A DNA stretch of 64,000 bases from Trochalopteron elliotii (Eukaryota > Chordata > Aves > Passeriformes > Leiothrichidae): NCBI GenBank assembly GCA_024734555.1, contig JANPWX010019792.1:693531-757530 (forward strand), in the 5' to 3' direction. The notes under the pieces are model-generated. The model was given only the letters and a program-made list of their open reading frames with translations. It did not search any database and was not told the DNA's origin. Positions 39,201-52,011 of the stretch are shown in pieces (position 1 is the stretch's first letter; each line of letters begins with the position of its first letter). The translations under genes were made by a program, and so were the position numbers.

Positions 39201-42200
39201 AGGTTTGACCTGTCATGCATCTTCCTTTATGTAGCTGCACAACACCCACCAGTGGTTCAGAGTTCAGGGCTGTTACAAAACCACCAGAACTGTCCCTCTG
39301 CTTTTTTTTGGCCATCACTCCCATGCTCCAACAGCCTTTACACTACTATCAGCTGCTATCTCCAAAGCTGGTCTGCAGAGCTGGCTCATTCAGCCACCCA
39401 TATGCATAAATCCCCAAGCATCAGCAACCTGGGACATTTTTCTCATATAAACACAGAGTTATGAAATCCATGGTCCTTGGAACATCTCTGGCACACAGCC
39501 CTTCTGAGCTGCAGGGCCACACCACAGAGATGTGCCCCAGCAGATTAACATCAAAAATAGGAGCAAAGGGAAAGGGGAAAAGTTCAAATCAAGGTAAAGA
39601 CAGATCCAGTTCCTTGAAGAACTACGACTCCTGTGACAGCACAGGAAATATGGTCAAAGACTCAGTTTTCTTTAAATCCCACGAGACACCACACTTCTAA
39701 ATGTGGAAGGGCAGCTCTACAGGAATCAACATCTGTAATTATCTAGCTGGGGCTCCTCCGGTTGGTTCTTGGCCCATACCTCTAAGGGTAAACTTCTACC
39801 TACTGCCTGAACTTTCCTACAGCCATGCCTCCAGTAGCTGAAACAGCTAAGCATTCTCCTCAAGGGAGGCCGTCAGCCTGTGACTGTTTTCTGCCAGCAA
39901 GTAGAGAACACCAAGGTTAAGAAAACAGCTTTCAGCTGATTTTTTTTCTTTCTTCCAAATGTAATTCAACACAGCTGAATGGCTCTGCTGGCAAGAAGAG
40001 GGTCCTCCCCTGCCTTAGAGCTTGCAACATTACAACACCTGCACAGCAGGGTGCAATTTTTGAGAGGAATTAAGCTCCCAAGAAGGCAACCCCTGCCACA
40101 CTGTCAAGCTCCCACTCTGCCCCTCCACCTGCACTTTAAAATATGAGACCTGCTGCAGGAAATGGGCTTATGCCTTGACTGTTTTCACTCTCTAGATGGG
40201 AAAAGTAGGAAGGGCTCCTGGGCCTTTCCCTTGCTGTTACACACAAATTTTAATATTTTTGTTATAAATGACTCAAAACCCAGGTGGAAATGAGTAAATA
40301 AAATTTAATTAGAATCCATTAAAATTGCAAAGCAAAGAAGGGAAACAGCACTGGGAGCTTGATGGGATTCCTTCTGCCCACCAGAGCCTCCACTCACAAA
40401 ATGGCATCGCTGCCTTTTAAACTCTGAGACTGCATCACCCTCATTAATATTCATGAGCAGTCCTTATATGTCCTTCTGGCTCCTCCCACAGCCCATAGCT
40501 TTGCCCATATATGGATCCTTGGCTCCTCCCAAGGCCTGTCAGTCAATCCTTCCAGGCCTTTCATTGGTGGAGGCCTTCTCCTCCCTTGACTGCTGGCGCC
40601 ATGTTACCCTGCCAGGCCTCCACCAACAAACGTCCCCTACTCTTTGCCAACTCTTACAAGGGACAAATAAACTCCTTCCCCTACATGTTTTACAGCCCTG
40701 CCAGCCAGAGCTGCCAGGCAGGAACCACAGAAGGGGAGGGGAGTGTTGAAGGGAGAACAGAAAAGGGTTCAAAACTATACTGGAACAACAAAAGTACATG
40801 TCAGAATAACTGTAAGCCCCAAAAAAACTTCTCCCCATCACATTCAACAACTCTTCCTCATTTGCACGAGCCAGTCACCACACCTGAATCAAAACATTCT
40901 GGAAGCTGCAAATACATGATCAAAAATGGGACTGAGCCTGTACAAGGAGGCACAGAAATCAGAGTAACAAAAAAAGAAAGCAGTTTAAATTGTCACTCAG
41001 ATTTTGGAACAGCAAGTCTACTTTGTAGGGCCATCACAGGCTCTCCATCCATGAGCAACACTCTTGCAGTGAAGACAATAGTACCTCTTCATGCAGCTGT
41101 GCCCTTGGATCTCTAAATTCTTTTCTATGTCTTTACTAATTCCCATAGAGAACCGATGCTACTTTTTTTGCACTATGTACACAGTGTGAAATATGGCCCA
41201 CTCTTTCATAGAAGATCAATATGATGCACAATAAATATTGGTATTGATCTTCCAGCGTTGTAGACGACTCTCCAGCTCTATGGCATATTAATAGTAGTTA
41301 ACCAGTAATTCATTTCAGGATGGCTGGTATTTTCTTTTAAAGAAGGTGAGTACTAGGGGTCAGTTACACATATATGTCTTTTACATTCAGTAACCTATGA
41401 TGGGCTCCTGCCTTCGCTTAGCAGAGCATGGTGAAAAACACTGGTCCAGTCCTTAGGTAATGTAAACCAGTCTCAGACCATTTACTTCAATAAAGCTATG
41501 GCGATTTACACAAATTGCGGATATGCATGGCAAAATCAACGCAGAGGCCAGTATATAGATCATTTGGGAGGAGAAAGGAGAAAGGCCAGGTAATTTACAA
41601 GAATTTCCATCATCATCTCTTTCTCACAGATGCAAATGTGTTTTTAAGGATATATACTGAGAAGTGCAAACACTGAAATTTGAAGGCTGCATAAAAGCAT
41701 GGAGTGTTTTCTACTCCTACTGGTACTGTACAGGGCCAGTTTTACATCTTAGTATATGCTAGCAATGGTAATTTAAGTATGTCTGGGTAAGCCTCTGATA
41801 TGAGGTCAAATGACATGGAGTCCACACTATTAGACTTTCTTGCATGTAAAACAGGGTGGTAGCACCCAAGTGCCTACTAGGAATGGTTACTGGCCCACAC
41901 AGAAATCTGGCGGAGATGATCAGTCATCTTATTTGTGACAGATGCACACCTGTAACTGTTTTATAAATCAGGATAGCAGAGCCACATTTCAATGTCTGGG
42001 AGCATGCTGCAGCGTGGTTCAATTCAGTCATGTGGCATTAGACCGGATTAGTCTCCATCTGATTGTGCATTTCAGAAAAGGGATTTGTATATGCATTGTG
42101 GCAATTTAGAGAATTTCACTGCCCCCATTTACTGACATGTGTTCTTACATAAACCAATGGTTAACAGTTTTTTATTTTCTCTATGCCTACAGAGACTGTG

Positions 42201-45200
42201 CACATACACAGCTCTGCTGTTGAAAATACAGAACTGTGACTACTCAAGTGACACAGTCACTCAAGGAGCAGATAAACACTGCCAAGTAAGCAAAGCTCAG
42301 CTACTGGTGAATTTACATTTCCTGTAGTTTTCAAATTAGAGTGACTGTTTTCACCAGTTTTAATACTTCCTGCAACCCAGCTTCTGCAGCAGGGACAGCT
42401 ATACCAAAACACGCAGAAAAAAATATTCAGTCAGGAAACTGCCTTCACACCTCTGATGAATCTTCTATCTGCACCTGACAATTTCTCCTTGCTCCGTACA
42501 TAAAGCATTGATACACTCCTATTAGCTGGTTTAGCAATATTAAGTCTTGCAATGCATTAGTTTACTTCAATTTGTATCTGCCTTTGAGGTTGGACAGTAG
42601 CCTTGAACAAGGCCAGTGTGCAATCACTCCCTAACATCATAATCAGAAACTCTGGTACAATGTGTTTCTCCCACCAGACAATCATGACAGAGCTATTTCA
42701 GATGTCAAAGAAAGCTGGCACTATTACTTTCTGCTGAGAAATGCTGCCTCCCAAGGAACAAAACACACACGTTTGCTCTGTCTTTGAGAGGAGTATTTCT
42801 GTTCTCTTCCCATTAGAAGTTGAGGATTATCTTTGGTTCCAGCATTGAATTTTTAGCTTGATATAAAGTTAATGTGCTAGACAATGTTCATTTCAAGCAA
42901 GGCTGTGGGGTTGTGTAATTTTCTGCCACCCCCAAAAAAGGCCATTATCTGTAATTACCCATTACCATGCATAATTATTTCTTCTATTCTGGTCTATGGC
43001 CCCCAGGACTTCATGATGTTACAGCTCACTGCATTACCTTATCAAATTTGTTAAGGAAGCTTTTTTGACCTTTTGAGCACTTGTCACAGCATATACAAAA
43101 GCTGGCAGTAAATTGTCTAAGCATGTAGCATGTGATTTACCATTTGTACCTTGCACAGAGATACTGTACAAAATATTACACATGAACACCTTCCCTATTC
43201 CCACTCCCTAATTTAGACAAAGTAAGAAAAGGAAAGGAAACCCCTTCACTAACAGAAAAGAAGGGAATGGGAAAAGGTTGAAGTCTCTCAGTGGGAATTT
43301 AAGGAGCATGACAGCAACAAGCAGCTAAACTGGAACATCAAGCTCTGAAGAAGATCCTAGTTGCTCTCCTCTCCAATACCAACATTTCTCTTTCTCCTTT
43401 TCCTCCACAGAGTCTATTTCATCTTGTTTTCACAGCTTTGTTTTCCTGTTTGTTTTTACCTGCTCATCCCTGCACTTTCACACTAAGTCCATTTACTGTT
43501 CCTTCATTATGCAGAACACAAACCACCTCACCCTTCATTCACAGCTTTGGTTAATGCAGTATAGGTTCCTGAGAGACAAATTTGGTCCAATATGACATTC
43601 ACAGGGATTTTCCTTCATGGATACTGATGCGAATGTGCAAAGAACCAGGATTTTGTCTTCATTATTCTCAAAGCTTCCAGAAAAATACCAGGCAGTGATC
43701 AGCACCCCAGCACTATCTATTTCATTTAACAGCTTCACTGCACTACAAGTCCACATACAACGACCCTCTTCTTCCTAAAGTCACTAGAACTGGAGATAAC
43801 AGAGAAGCAGGGCACTCAAGAAAACAGGAGACAATGCCTGCCCAAGTTATCCCAACTTTTGTCTTCCCCTTAGTGCCCTATTTCTCAATACACTCCAGAG
43901 GGTGCTTTATCTTAAAACCTCTCTTTTAGTTGTTTCTATGTACAAAACTCTCGACTCGCATGCCCACCTGCAAAGACGTATTGAAGAAATTATGACTTGG
44001 GAAACTGTAGTACAAAAAAGAGGTTTTGGTGTTTTTGAACTGTGTACTTAAATAAACAAACTTCCCAGGAATCAGAAAATCTGTGACACTTTTCTAACAC
44101 CATGACAAATAAAATGAAACATCAGGGATTAGGTATTTACTTTGGACTAAAAGAGCACAGTATGAATTGCTGTAGCATAAGGTATGCAGAATTATGCCTT
44201 TCAACCTGTCAGTGAAAGCCTTCTCCCTTAAAAGAAGACTGAACCAGGAGACCCTGGACTCCAAAAAGCAACCCTGAATTCAAAGGCTAAGAGGCAGCTA
44301 CTCAAGGCACTGCTGTAAAGATAAAACCCTTCTCTGTGCTTCTCCACAGTTTGCAGATCTCTGGCCACTACTCTGTGCTGCCTCTCAGGCAGATTGGATG
44401 TGGAGACCACTCTGCAACCAAGATGAGGCAGCAAACACAGGAAACAAGCAGGGTCCACAGAGCAGGAGGGGAGATGTGCTCGTAACCCTGCCCTGGAACC
44501 TGGTTTCTGAGATCTACAGGGCTCTTTTACTCTCATTCTCCTATGGAAAGCCACATCTGCAGCACTCCCAATTGTTTTGACCAGAAGGCTTTTCAGAAAA
44601 TTCTCTCTTCCTTCCTCCATCAATTGCCAATGTTATGGCCTTATGTTGAGCTCAAACAAGGAATTTGGTGGTTCTTTTTCCTTTTTGCTCAGATTACTTT
44701 CCCAGACACCCCTGAGTATGGAGCTATGCTCTAACATTTCGTAGGGACAGATATGGAAAAATATCAAGTACCAGCCATATCAGACATGAGGGCTAACAGC
44801 AGCTATGTCTCCAGGTTAGGAATATTTAGCACAGCCAAAACACCTTACTGACACCACAGTACTTCTCCAACCCTAACCAGAAACATGTATTGCTCTTCTC
44901 AAAGCAGGACTACACATTTAAAACAAACAAACCAACCCCCAAAGTGTGTGGTCTAACGATTCCTGACCCTCTTGTGGGCCTCTGGCCTCCTCCTTGGAAC
45001 GGAAGTGTACAAGGACCAATCTATTCCACCTTTCTATCAAGGCTATACCTCATAACCTGCCAACTCCTACCACGCTTTTCACCTCCTCCCACCACAGCAA
45101 GACAAAACAACCAGTCACTGCAGCTTTCCTGTCAATTGACAGGAAAGTTTCCCTGACAACTGAGGCTGTATGTATCATCAAAAATTCCTTGCTAGGTGCA

Positions 45201-48200
45201 GCTGCTGGACTGTTGAGCTCAGCCAGAATTATCAGTGAGGAGCTGGCAGAATGGCACCAGTGTCTGTGGGCATAGGGCATGCTTCTCAAAGGACACTTGA
45301 CTGGAAGAACTCAATCTCACCTGGAAGGAAATCAGTATTATTTTTTTTTCTCCCCTCTATGAATAACTCCAGAGTGGTCTCTGAGCAAAATGGCATTTAC
45401 CTAGCTCTACTTCTGAGGGGCTAAACCAGCTCTGAGTGGGACAACAGATTTTAGCAAGAACGAAACTTGCCAGAAAGAGGCACTCCAGGATAAATGTTAT
45501 GCAATGGGGACAACACATTTCAGGGAAAGCTGGGAGACCTCAGAACAAAGGTTATCTCCTATAGATCTTCTGAGCCTTGTGGTGAATTCACAGGACTTTG
45601 CCTCCCCAATGCTGTTGCTGCTCAGAACACCAAACTTACCCCATGAAATAACACAGAAAACTTTAACTGGAGCTGGCATAGTCTGGCAAAGGCATAAACA
45701 ATCAGAACAATCATACTGGAGATCAAATAAAGGTTGTCTAAAGGGATCACTAAAGTGTAAAATAAGCTGCTGACTTTCACACCAGTACATGTTCTCTTGG
45801 TCTTTTCAGCATTCCTTTGTCTCCTGCCTGAGCTCTTCCAAGTTCAAGTTTAGGCATGTGGGCGTGTGGGTCTAGACCATCGCTACATTCCTATCGCTAG
45901 CTACAAAGAGAAATCTAGGGATCAGTATGACCAGGGAAAGAGATGTACTTCCCTTGTCCCCTCTCCAAACCTTCCACTGGTTTTTGTTCAGTGATGCCCT
46001 CCCAGCATTTATTTTAAGCCCACTTTCTGGTATGTACCATGCTCCCAGGGAAGGAGTCCCACTAGCACCGATACCATGACCATCCCTCCAGCTTCCCCAA
46101 ACACACACTGTCGGAGGCCAGGGCATCCCTTTGGGTGACCTGAGACCTGAGGAAGAGAATTTGAGCCCTGGACAGGGGGGTGTGAAGCCGGTCCAGGGGG
46201 GTTGGAGACCTTGGCACACAGCCCAGAAAGACACCGAGTTTGATTTTAGTCCATGGGAAAAGCTTCCAGCACTAAGAGAAGAATTGCAAACCTCAAGGGT
46301 GTGAAAATAGTAGCTTAGCACAGCACAGGGTGAAAAATTTTGTAGTTTTAGGATTCTTAGTATAGAGGTAAATGGGGGACAAGATGGAGGATTTAGGGTG
46401 TTGCCCTAAGTTCTTCTCCTTCCTCCTCGTCCTCCATCTTCTGAGGTAGTGATGACACAAAGTAGTTTGAGGAGATTGGGTTAAGGTACAAGTGACCTTT
46501 CTAGTATAGGCACTAGGCATTGGCACAAATTAGTAAATAATGGACATGTAGTTATCTGTATAAGAGTAGAGCACCGCCTCACCGAGGGGCAGTCGCCTCG
46601 TGTCCCAGCCGCTGTCCGGACCTCGGCTGGGTGCAGAGAAAACTTTAAGATATCAAATAATAAACAACACGAGAAACCTGAAAACAAGGCCTTGGAGACT
46701 CTGCTTTCTTACGCGACGCGGCTCAGGGCTGTTAGAGGGCCAAGGACTCCTAACAGCCGGAATCTCGGGTGAGAAAACCAAACCCGAGAACACACCTGCC
46801 TAGAAAGGCTGTGCCAGTTTTTGCTCATCCTCTTCCACCAGGAACCACTAACATTCAGCAGTTACCCCCAGCATCACCAGCTGTGCAGTGACAATGTTTC
46901 TTTGGGATGAATTTCTCAGTTTTTCACTTCTGGTACGGGTTAAAATGGCTTTTGCTTGCATGTGACCAATCATCTAACCAAACCTCCCTGCAGTGCACTT
47001 TAGTCTTCTGCAGAGCCTGCCAGGACATGCACCTTTCCATCACCTACCAACACAACCTGTGATGATGCCAGATTTCCTTCCAAGACACCAATGGGATGAT
47101 TACAGCAAAGGGCAAGTCCCTGTGAGATGCCTCCAGAAACACTACTGGGTTAAAATTCCCCACTCAGACACACAAATGAATAGGATCATTTTCCTTAAAA
47201 CCACGTAACACATACAATACTGATTTCCTGTCAGTTCGTGTTCCTAATCAAGATGCCAGGGGATATACAAAAATCAAATGCCTTGCAGGATTTGTGATTG
47301 CATCAGTATGTCACTTCATCAAACAATTTTGCAACGATAAAAGATCACCAACTTGACATAACCTTTACCCATAAACTTCTGTTAATTCATTTTGTGTGAA
47401 CACCATTTAACAGCTGCATCTCTCCCCTGGAACTAGAATATCACCATCTCTATCTCCTACTTGTCTTTTTTCAAAGCAAGGACCAGAAAAAAAATCATTG
47501 AACATTTCTTCCTATCTTCCATATGTAGAGTTATCGTTCCATAATGGGTGAAATTATTGGTAACTCTGTGTGTTTCTAACACAATTCAAAAACCCTTTCA
47601 ATTTCAAGATTTTTGCTTGATTTTAAGCTTCACACAAACCTGTATTTTTAAAAACAAAATGTGATTTGTACAAAAGAAAACCCAAAAAACAAGGAGAGAG
47701 CAATTTCATCCAGAAGACTGCAGCTTGGCATAGTAAGTTTCTCAGTCCCAGACAAAGCTCCAGTCCAGATCCATGTAACAGAAACTGAAATACCTCTGAT
47801 TTCAGCAGAACTGGAGAAGGCACATTTTGTTCACATTTAGTGTACACTCAATAAAAATGATCTGCTGCAAACATTTACTGTGCAACAACAACAACAATCC
47901 TCCTAATATGGCAGTAGAAATAAAACCTACAGAAAAATAATATTTTATTTCCACAATTAATTTAAGCTCCAGGCCTTCAATAAGACATCTACAGCAGCAA
48001 ATTCAACTTTCAGTGTCTCTGTCACTGACTACAGCAGAGTGGCTGATCTTTTTATGTGAGGTGGGGGGTAATGCTTGTTCATTTTTTCCTTGCACTTTTG
48101 GTCATTATAACACAGATAATAGTGTTTTTATTCAAATCTTTAACAAAAAAAAAAAAGTCTTTGGTAAAGAAAATATGTTCAAATTTTTTGAATATGGTTT

Positions 48201-51200
48201 TGACTCCATGAAGGTGGTAGGCACTATTTTAATGCTCCAGCATATGTTTGTCCACACTGAGACAACAGGATTATTTACATATCTGAAGTTATTAGCATGT
48301 GTGACAGCTACCAGGATCAGGACCAATAAAATCAGTGCTTCAGAAAATTAAGAGCATGAGAAACAAGGAGCATTTTCAACCCTCAGTATAAAAGATGGGA
48401 GTATGACTACTGTGTGTGCATATCTGTGTATACATGTTATTTTTCACCTTGAGATACCCGACTGGAGAAGGAAATTTACAAATAGCTCACTCTTTGTGTT
48501 CATGCTACCAAATCCAACCTGCTACTAAAGTAAGTAATGGAGACAAAAGTCAGAACACAACTTTAAAACCGAGGAAGAATTTTAAAATTATAGAAAATTA
48601 GGACAGAAAAACAGATTTCTGGACAGTGATGGAAAACAGCCCAGACACCTGCAGGGGCAAAGAAGCAAATTCAGAGGAGGAGAAAGAAACTCGGTGCGGA
48701 TTAAATCTGAAGGGGTTTAAGTCATTAACCAGAGATCAAAGAAAACATTAGAAGGGAGGGAAAGCTTCACAAGTGTCTGAGATAGAAGACCTTGGAGGAA
48801 ATATGACTAGGATAAAATCACTATGGCTCACAGTAAAAATAATAAAGGGAGTAGGACAATGGCTGGAATTAGCTGGAGCCCATGCTTGGTTATAAGCTAT
48901 TATGATGACAGAAACCCAAAAGTTTCTACAACAGACCAACTAGGAGTAACAGGACGGCTTTTTAATTCCACCCAATATGTGATGCAAAAACTAAAACCAG
49001 TAGTAGTGAAAAAAACACTGGAGACATCCAGCAGGCCTGAGTGAGCAAGCAGGAATCACACAGATGTGCATAACTTTTGTATATGATTGCCAGTGTTGCA
49101 TGGGTGCAACATTTGCACTCACAAAATCAGCTTCAATGCAAATGCAAATTGATCACTAATGGATGCTGTTCATCCATAACTGACAGAAATGCACAATGAC
49201 TGGACCTACAGTGGTCTAGCATCTGCTGAGGTTCAGTTGTGCCCATTACTAAGGACACCCAAATAACCAAATAGTGGCTTATTCTGTAAGCAATAAAATA
49301 GTATGAATAAAGACTGGAGACAAGAATTAAAAAAAAAAAATCAGACATCCAATCTCACTGCAAAGAAAGTCAAGCCCAGTATTTAACTGACTCTGCAAAG
49401 TCTTCAAGAAAACACAGGACAGGTGTGCATGAACAGTGCTTGTTATTTAAGCAAAGGAGCTCTTCACAATTCTGATTAAGACTAGCAGGTACTCGGACTC
49501 AGAAGAAAGTTTAGTAAAGTTCAATAAAACAGAGGAATGAGAAGAGGCATATGAAAAAGCGTTTCTACAAAAGAAAAGCATTCCTACAAAAAAAAATGCA
49601 AAAAGAAGCACTTTAGTTCCCGTGTTATTACGTGACAAATCTACTGTAAATGGAAAACGGTTGAACAGGCTGAAATAGGAAGTTATTTGATAAATTAAGC
49701 AAATGAAAGCAGTCTTCAAGGTACAAGAAAGCATGTGAAACAAAAGGAGAAGCAAGAAATCAAATCAGTGCTCAGCTAGGGAAGCATGCAGTACTCCTTC
49801 ACTCCTCACTCATATCTCTTCTTTAAAACAAAGAGCCCCACACATTCAGAGAAGTTATAACAACTGTTTCAAGGACACAGAAAGGAACAAGAGGTTAGCT
49901 GCAGATAGTGAATAACGTGCCCAGGGATAGTAAATTCTTAGAAATTCTTAGTACATTTTCTGCCCCTGCTCCATTCCTCATCTCAGCGTTCATATTAACA
50001 AATGGAAAGCACAATCTGGCACAGATAACTCTCTAAATCTGAATGCACATATGCAAACACCCATGTTAGAGAGGAAGAGCTTCCAAGGCACAAAGAACAA
50101 CTGGATGAGCTCACTAGCCCTGTTACCTTAGTTGGGAAGAGAATCTGGTGCTTGGACTCTGTACATGGCTAAGTCTCTGTCCATCACACAGCAAAGACCA
50201 CTCAGCAGCTATCTTGGCTGTAACCACAGATCTGTGTCTGGAAACCTCATGTGATGTGAAAAAACTTGGACAGCAAGATGTTGAAAACACATAAAGCCCT
50301 ATGGTGAAGTATTTTTGAAAATGACAAAAAAACCCAAAACCCTAAAAAAACCCAAGTCGTCTTGGGGAAAAAAAATCTCTTCCAAAATGTGAAAGAAGGA
50401 TAGAAATAACTGCTGAGGTTCCTGTGCTTTATCTCAGGGCTGAGCAGCCTTTCTATCTCAAAGGAAGGGAGTGGGGGTAGGTCATGACTGGTCCCTGGCA
50501 CCCTTGCTTCCCTGGCACACTGCAGAAACCTCTCCCCACCCCCTGCCTCTGGTGGGGACAGCCCTAGACAAGGTTCAGAATACCACTTGCACAGAAAAAG
50601 AAAAGCAATCTTCTCTGAGGTTTTTCCAAATCTGTTTACAATTCTGTTTGTTTTCACACTTCCAGTGAAGCATCACACAGGACTGAAAGCCCGACAAGAA
50701 AAAATAAAACTTCTTAATTCAGACACTTTGAGAACTGCTTCTAGTTCTACCTTGTTTCACCAACATGAGGGAAATACCAAAGTCTCTTGACCAAAGTCAG
50801 TCCCTCGCTGAATGAACATGTACAGCACTTCAAACATTAGCTCAGTTAAAACACAGGCACCTACACACATGCATGCATGCATGCAAAGCTGCAATAATGA
50901 ATACTGCTTGAACAGAGGAGCAGGAAAAGTGCAAGCTTTGCAAGAGAACCGGAGAATTAACTGGAAACAACTAATCAGGGATGCAGAACCCTATAACATT
51001 ATGATTTATTTAACACAGTCAAACAATGGTTAGAGGCAGTAAATCATATAAGAGATGACAAAGCTGCAGATTTCCGTCATCTACTTTAACCTGCACATTG
51101 ATCAGAGTTTACCCCCATATTAATCACTTGAGATCATAATCTAACACACTCTTAAACACCTCTCCTGATTATGCTTCACTTACCCCCTTGTCCTTATGCA

Positions 51201-51969
51201 GGTCACTCCACTGCTAATTGCACTACTAGTTAGGAAAAGAAGTGTCTAGTGTCTAATTTAATTTTGCCTTTTTTAGTTTCAAGCCGTTGCTCCTTGTTAT
51301 GCTGTCTCAAGCACTGTAAATAATCCCTCCCCCTCCTCCATATTATTACCTCTCAAATATTTATAGACTGTTTATATCCACCCTTAGTCTCCTTTTCTAC
51401 AAGCAATACATCATTTTTGTCACCCTTCCCTCTATCCTTTCAGATTTATCTATGTCCTTTTATAATGAGATGCTCAAAACTCCTCTGCTGTTCTCCCAAG
51501 TACAGTGAACCCAAAGCAGCAGAAAGAAGCTGAAATGCCCACCCCTTCTTGCTTCACAAGCAACTCCTTTTTGCACAACTCTGAGAAAAACACATTATTT
51601 TGACAGGAATTGAAAATTACAAAGCCACAGCCACCACACTGTGGAGTGCTTTGTTCACTGCATACTTGTATCAGTCTGGAATTTCAAAAGCCTATGAAGC
51701 ATAAATTTTATCCTAAATCAAGGGAAGATTGTTCAAAGCTCCTGTAATATTTACTTAGTCCAGCTTGAAAGAGATTTAGTAACTAAAAAAACTACTATAC
51801 AGGCAGAAGACCACTTCCAGCAACTGCTTCCCAAGACAAAATCTAACTTGTGCTGTGGAAAGAGAGATAAGCCCAAGAGAGGTAAGACAGTCCAGAAACT
51901 CTTGCAAGAGACACATGCAAATGTGATTCTTTTTCCCTCATCTGAACTGCAATGAACTGGAGAAAACCA

Positions 51970-52011
<42 letters not shown>

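Noticed and set aside
40511..41116. Open frame of 201 residues on the plus strand
   Set aside because: It runs antisense through the probable LTR and into unique intron; no protein similarity recognised.
45872..46526. Open frames nearly identical to those at 2913-3339, suggesting a conserved protein
   Set aside because: The similarity is explained by the two solo LTR copies; LTRs do not code and the frames are chance.
2922..46789. The two LTRs as ends of one very large provirus
   Set aside because: Each LTR has its own different target duplication (GGACAC and ACACAC) and host exons lie between them.
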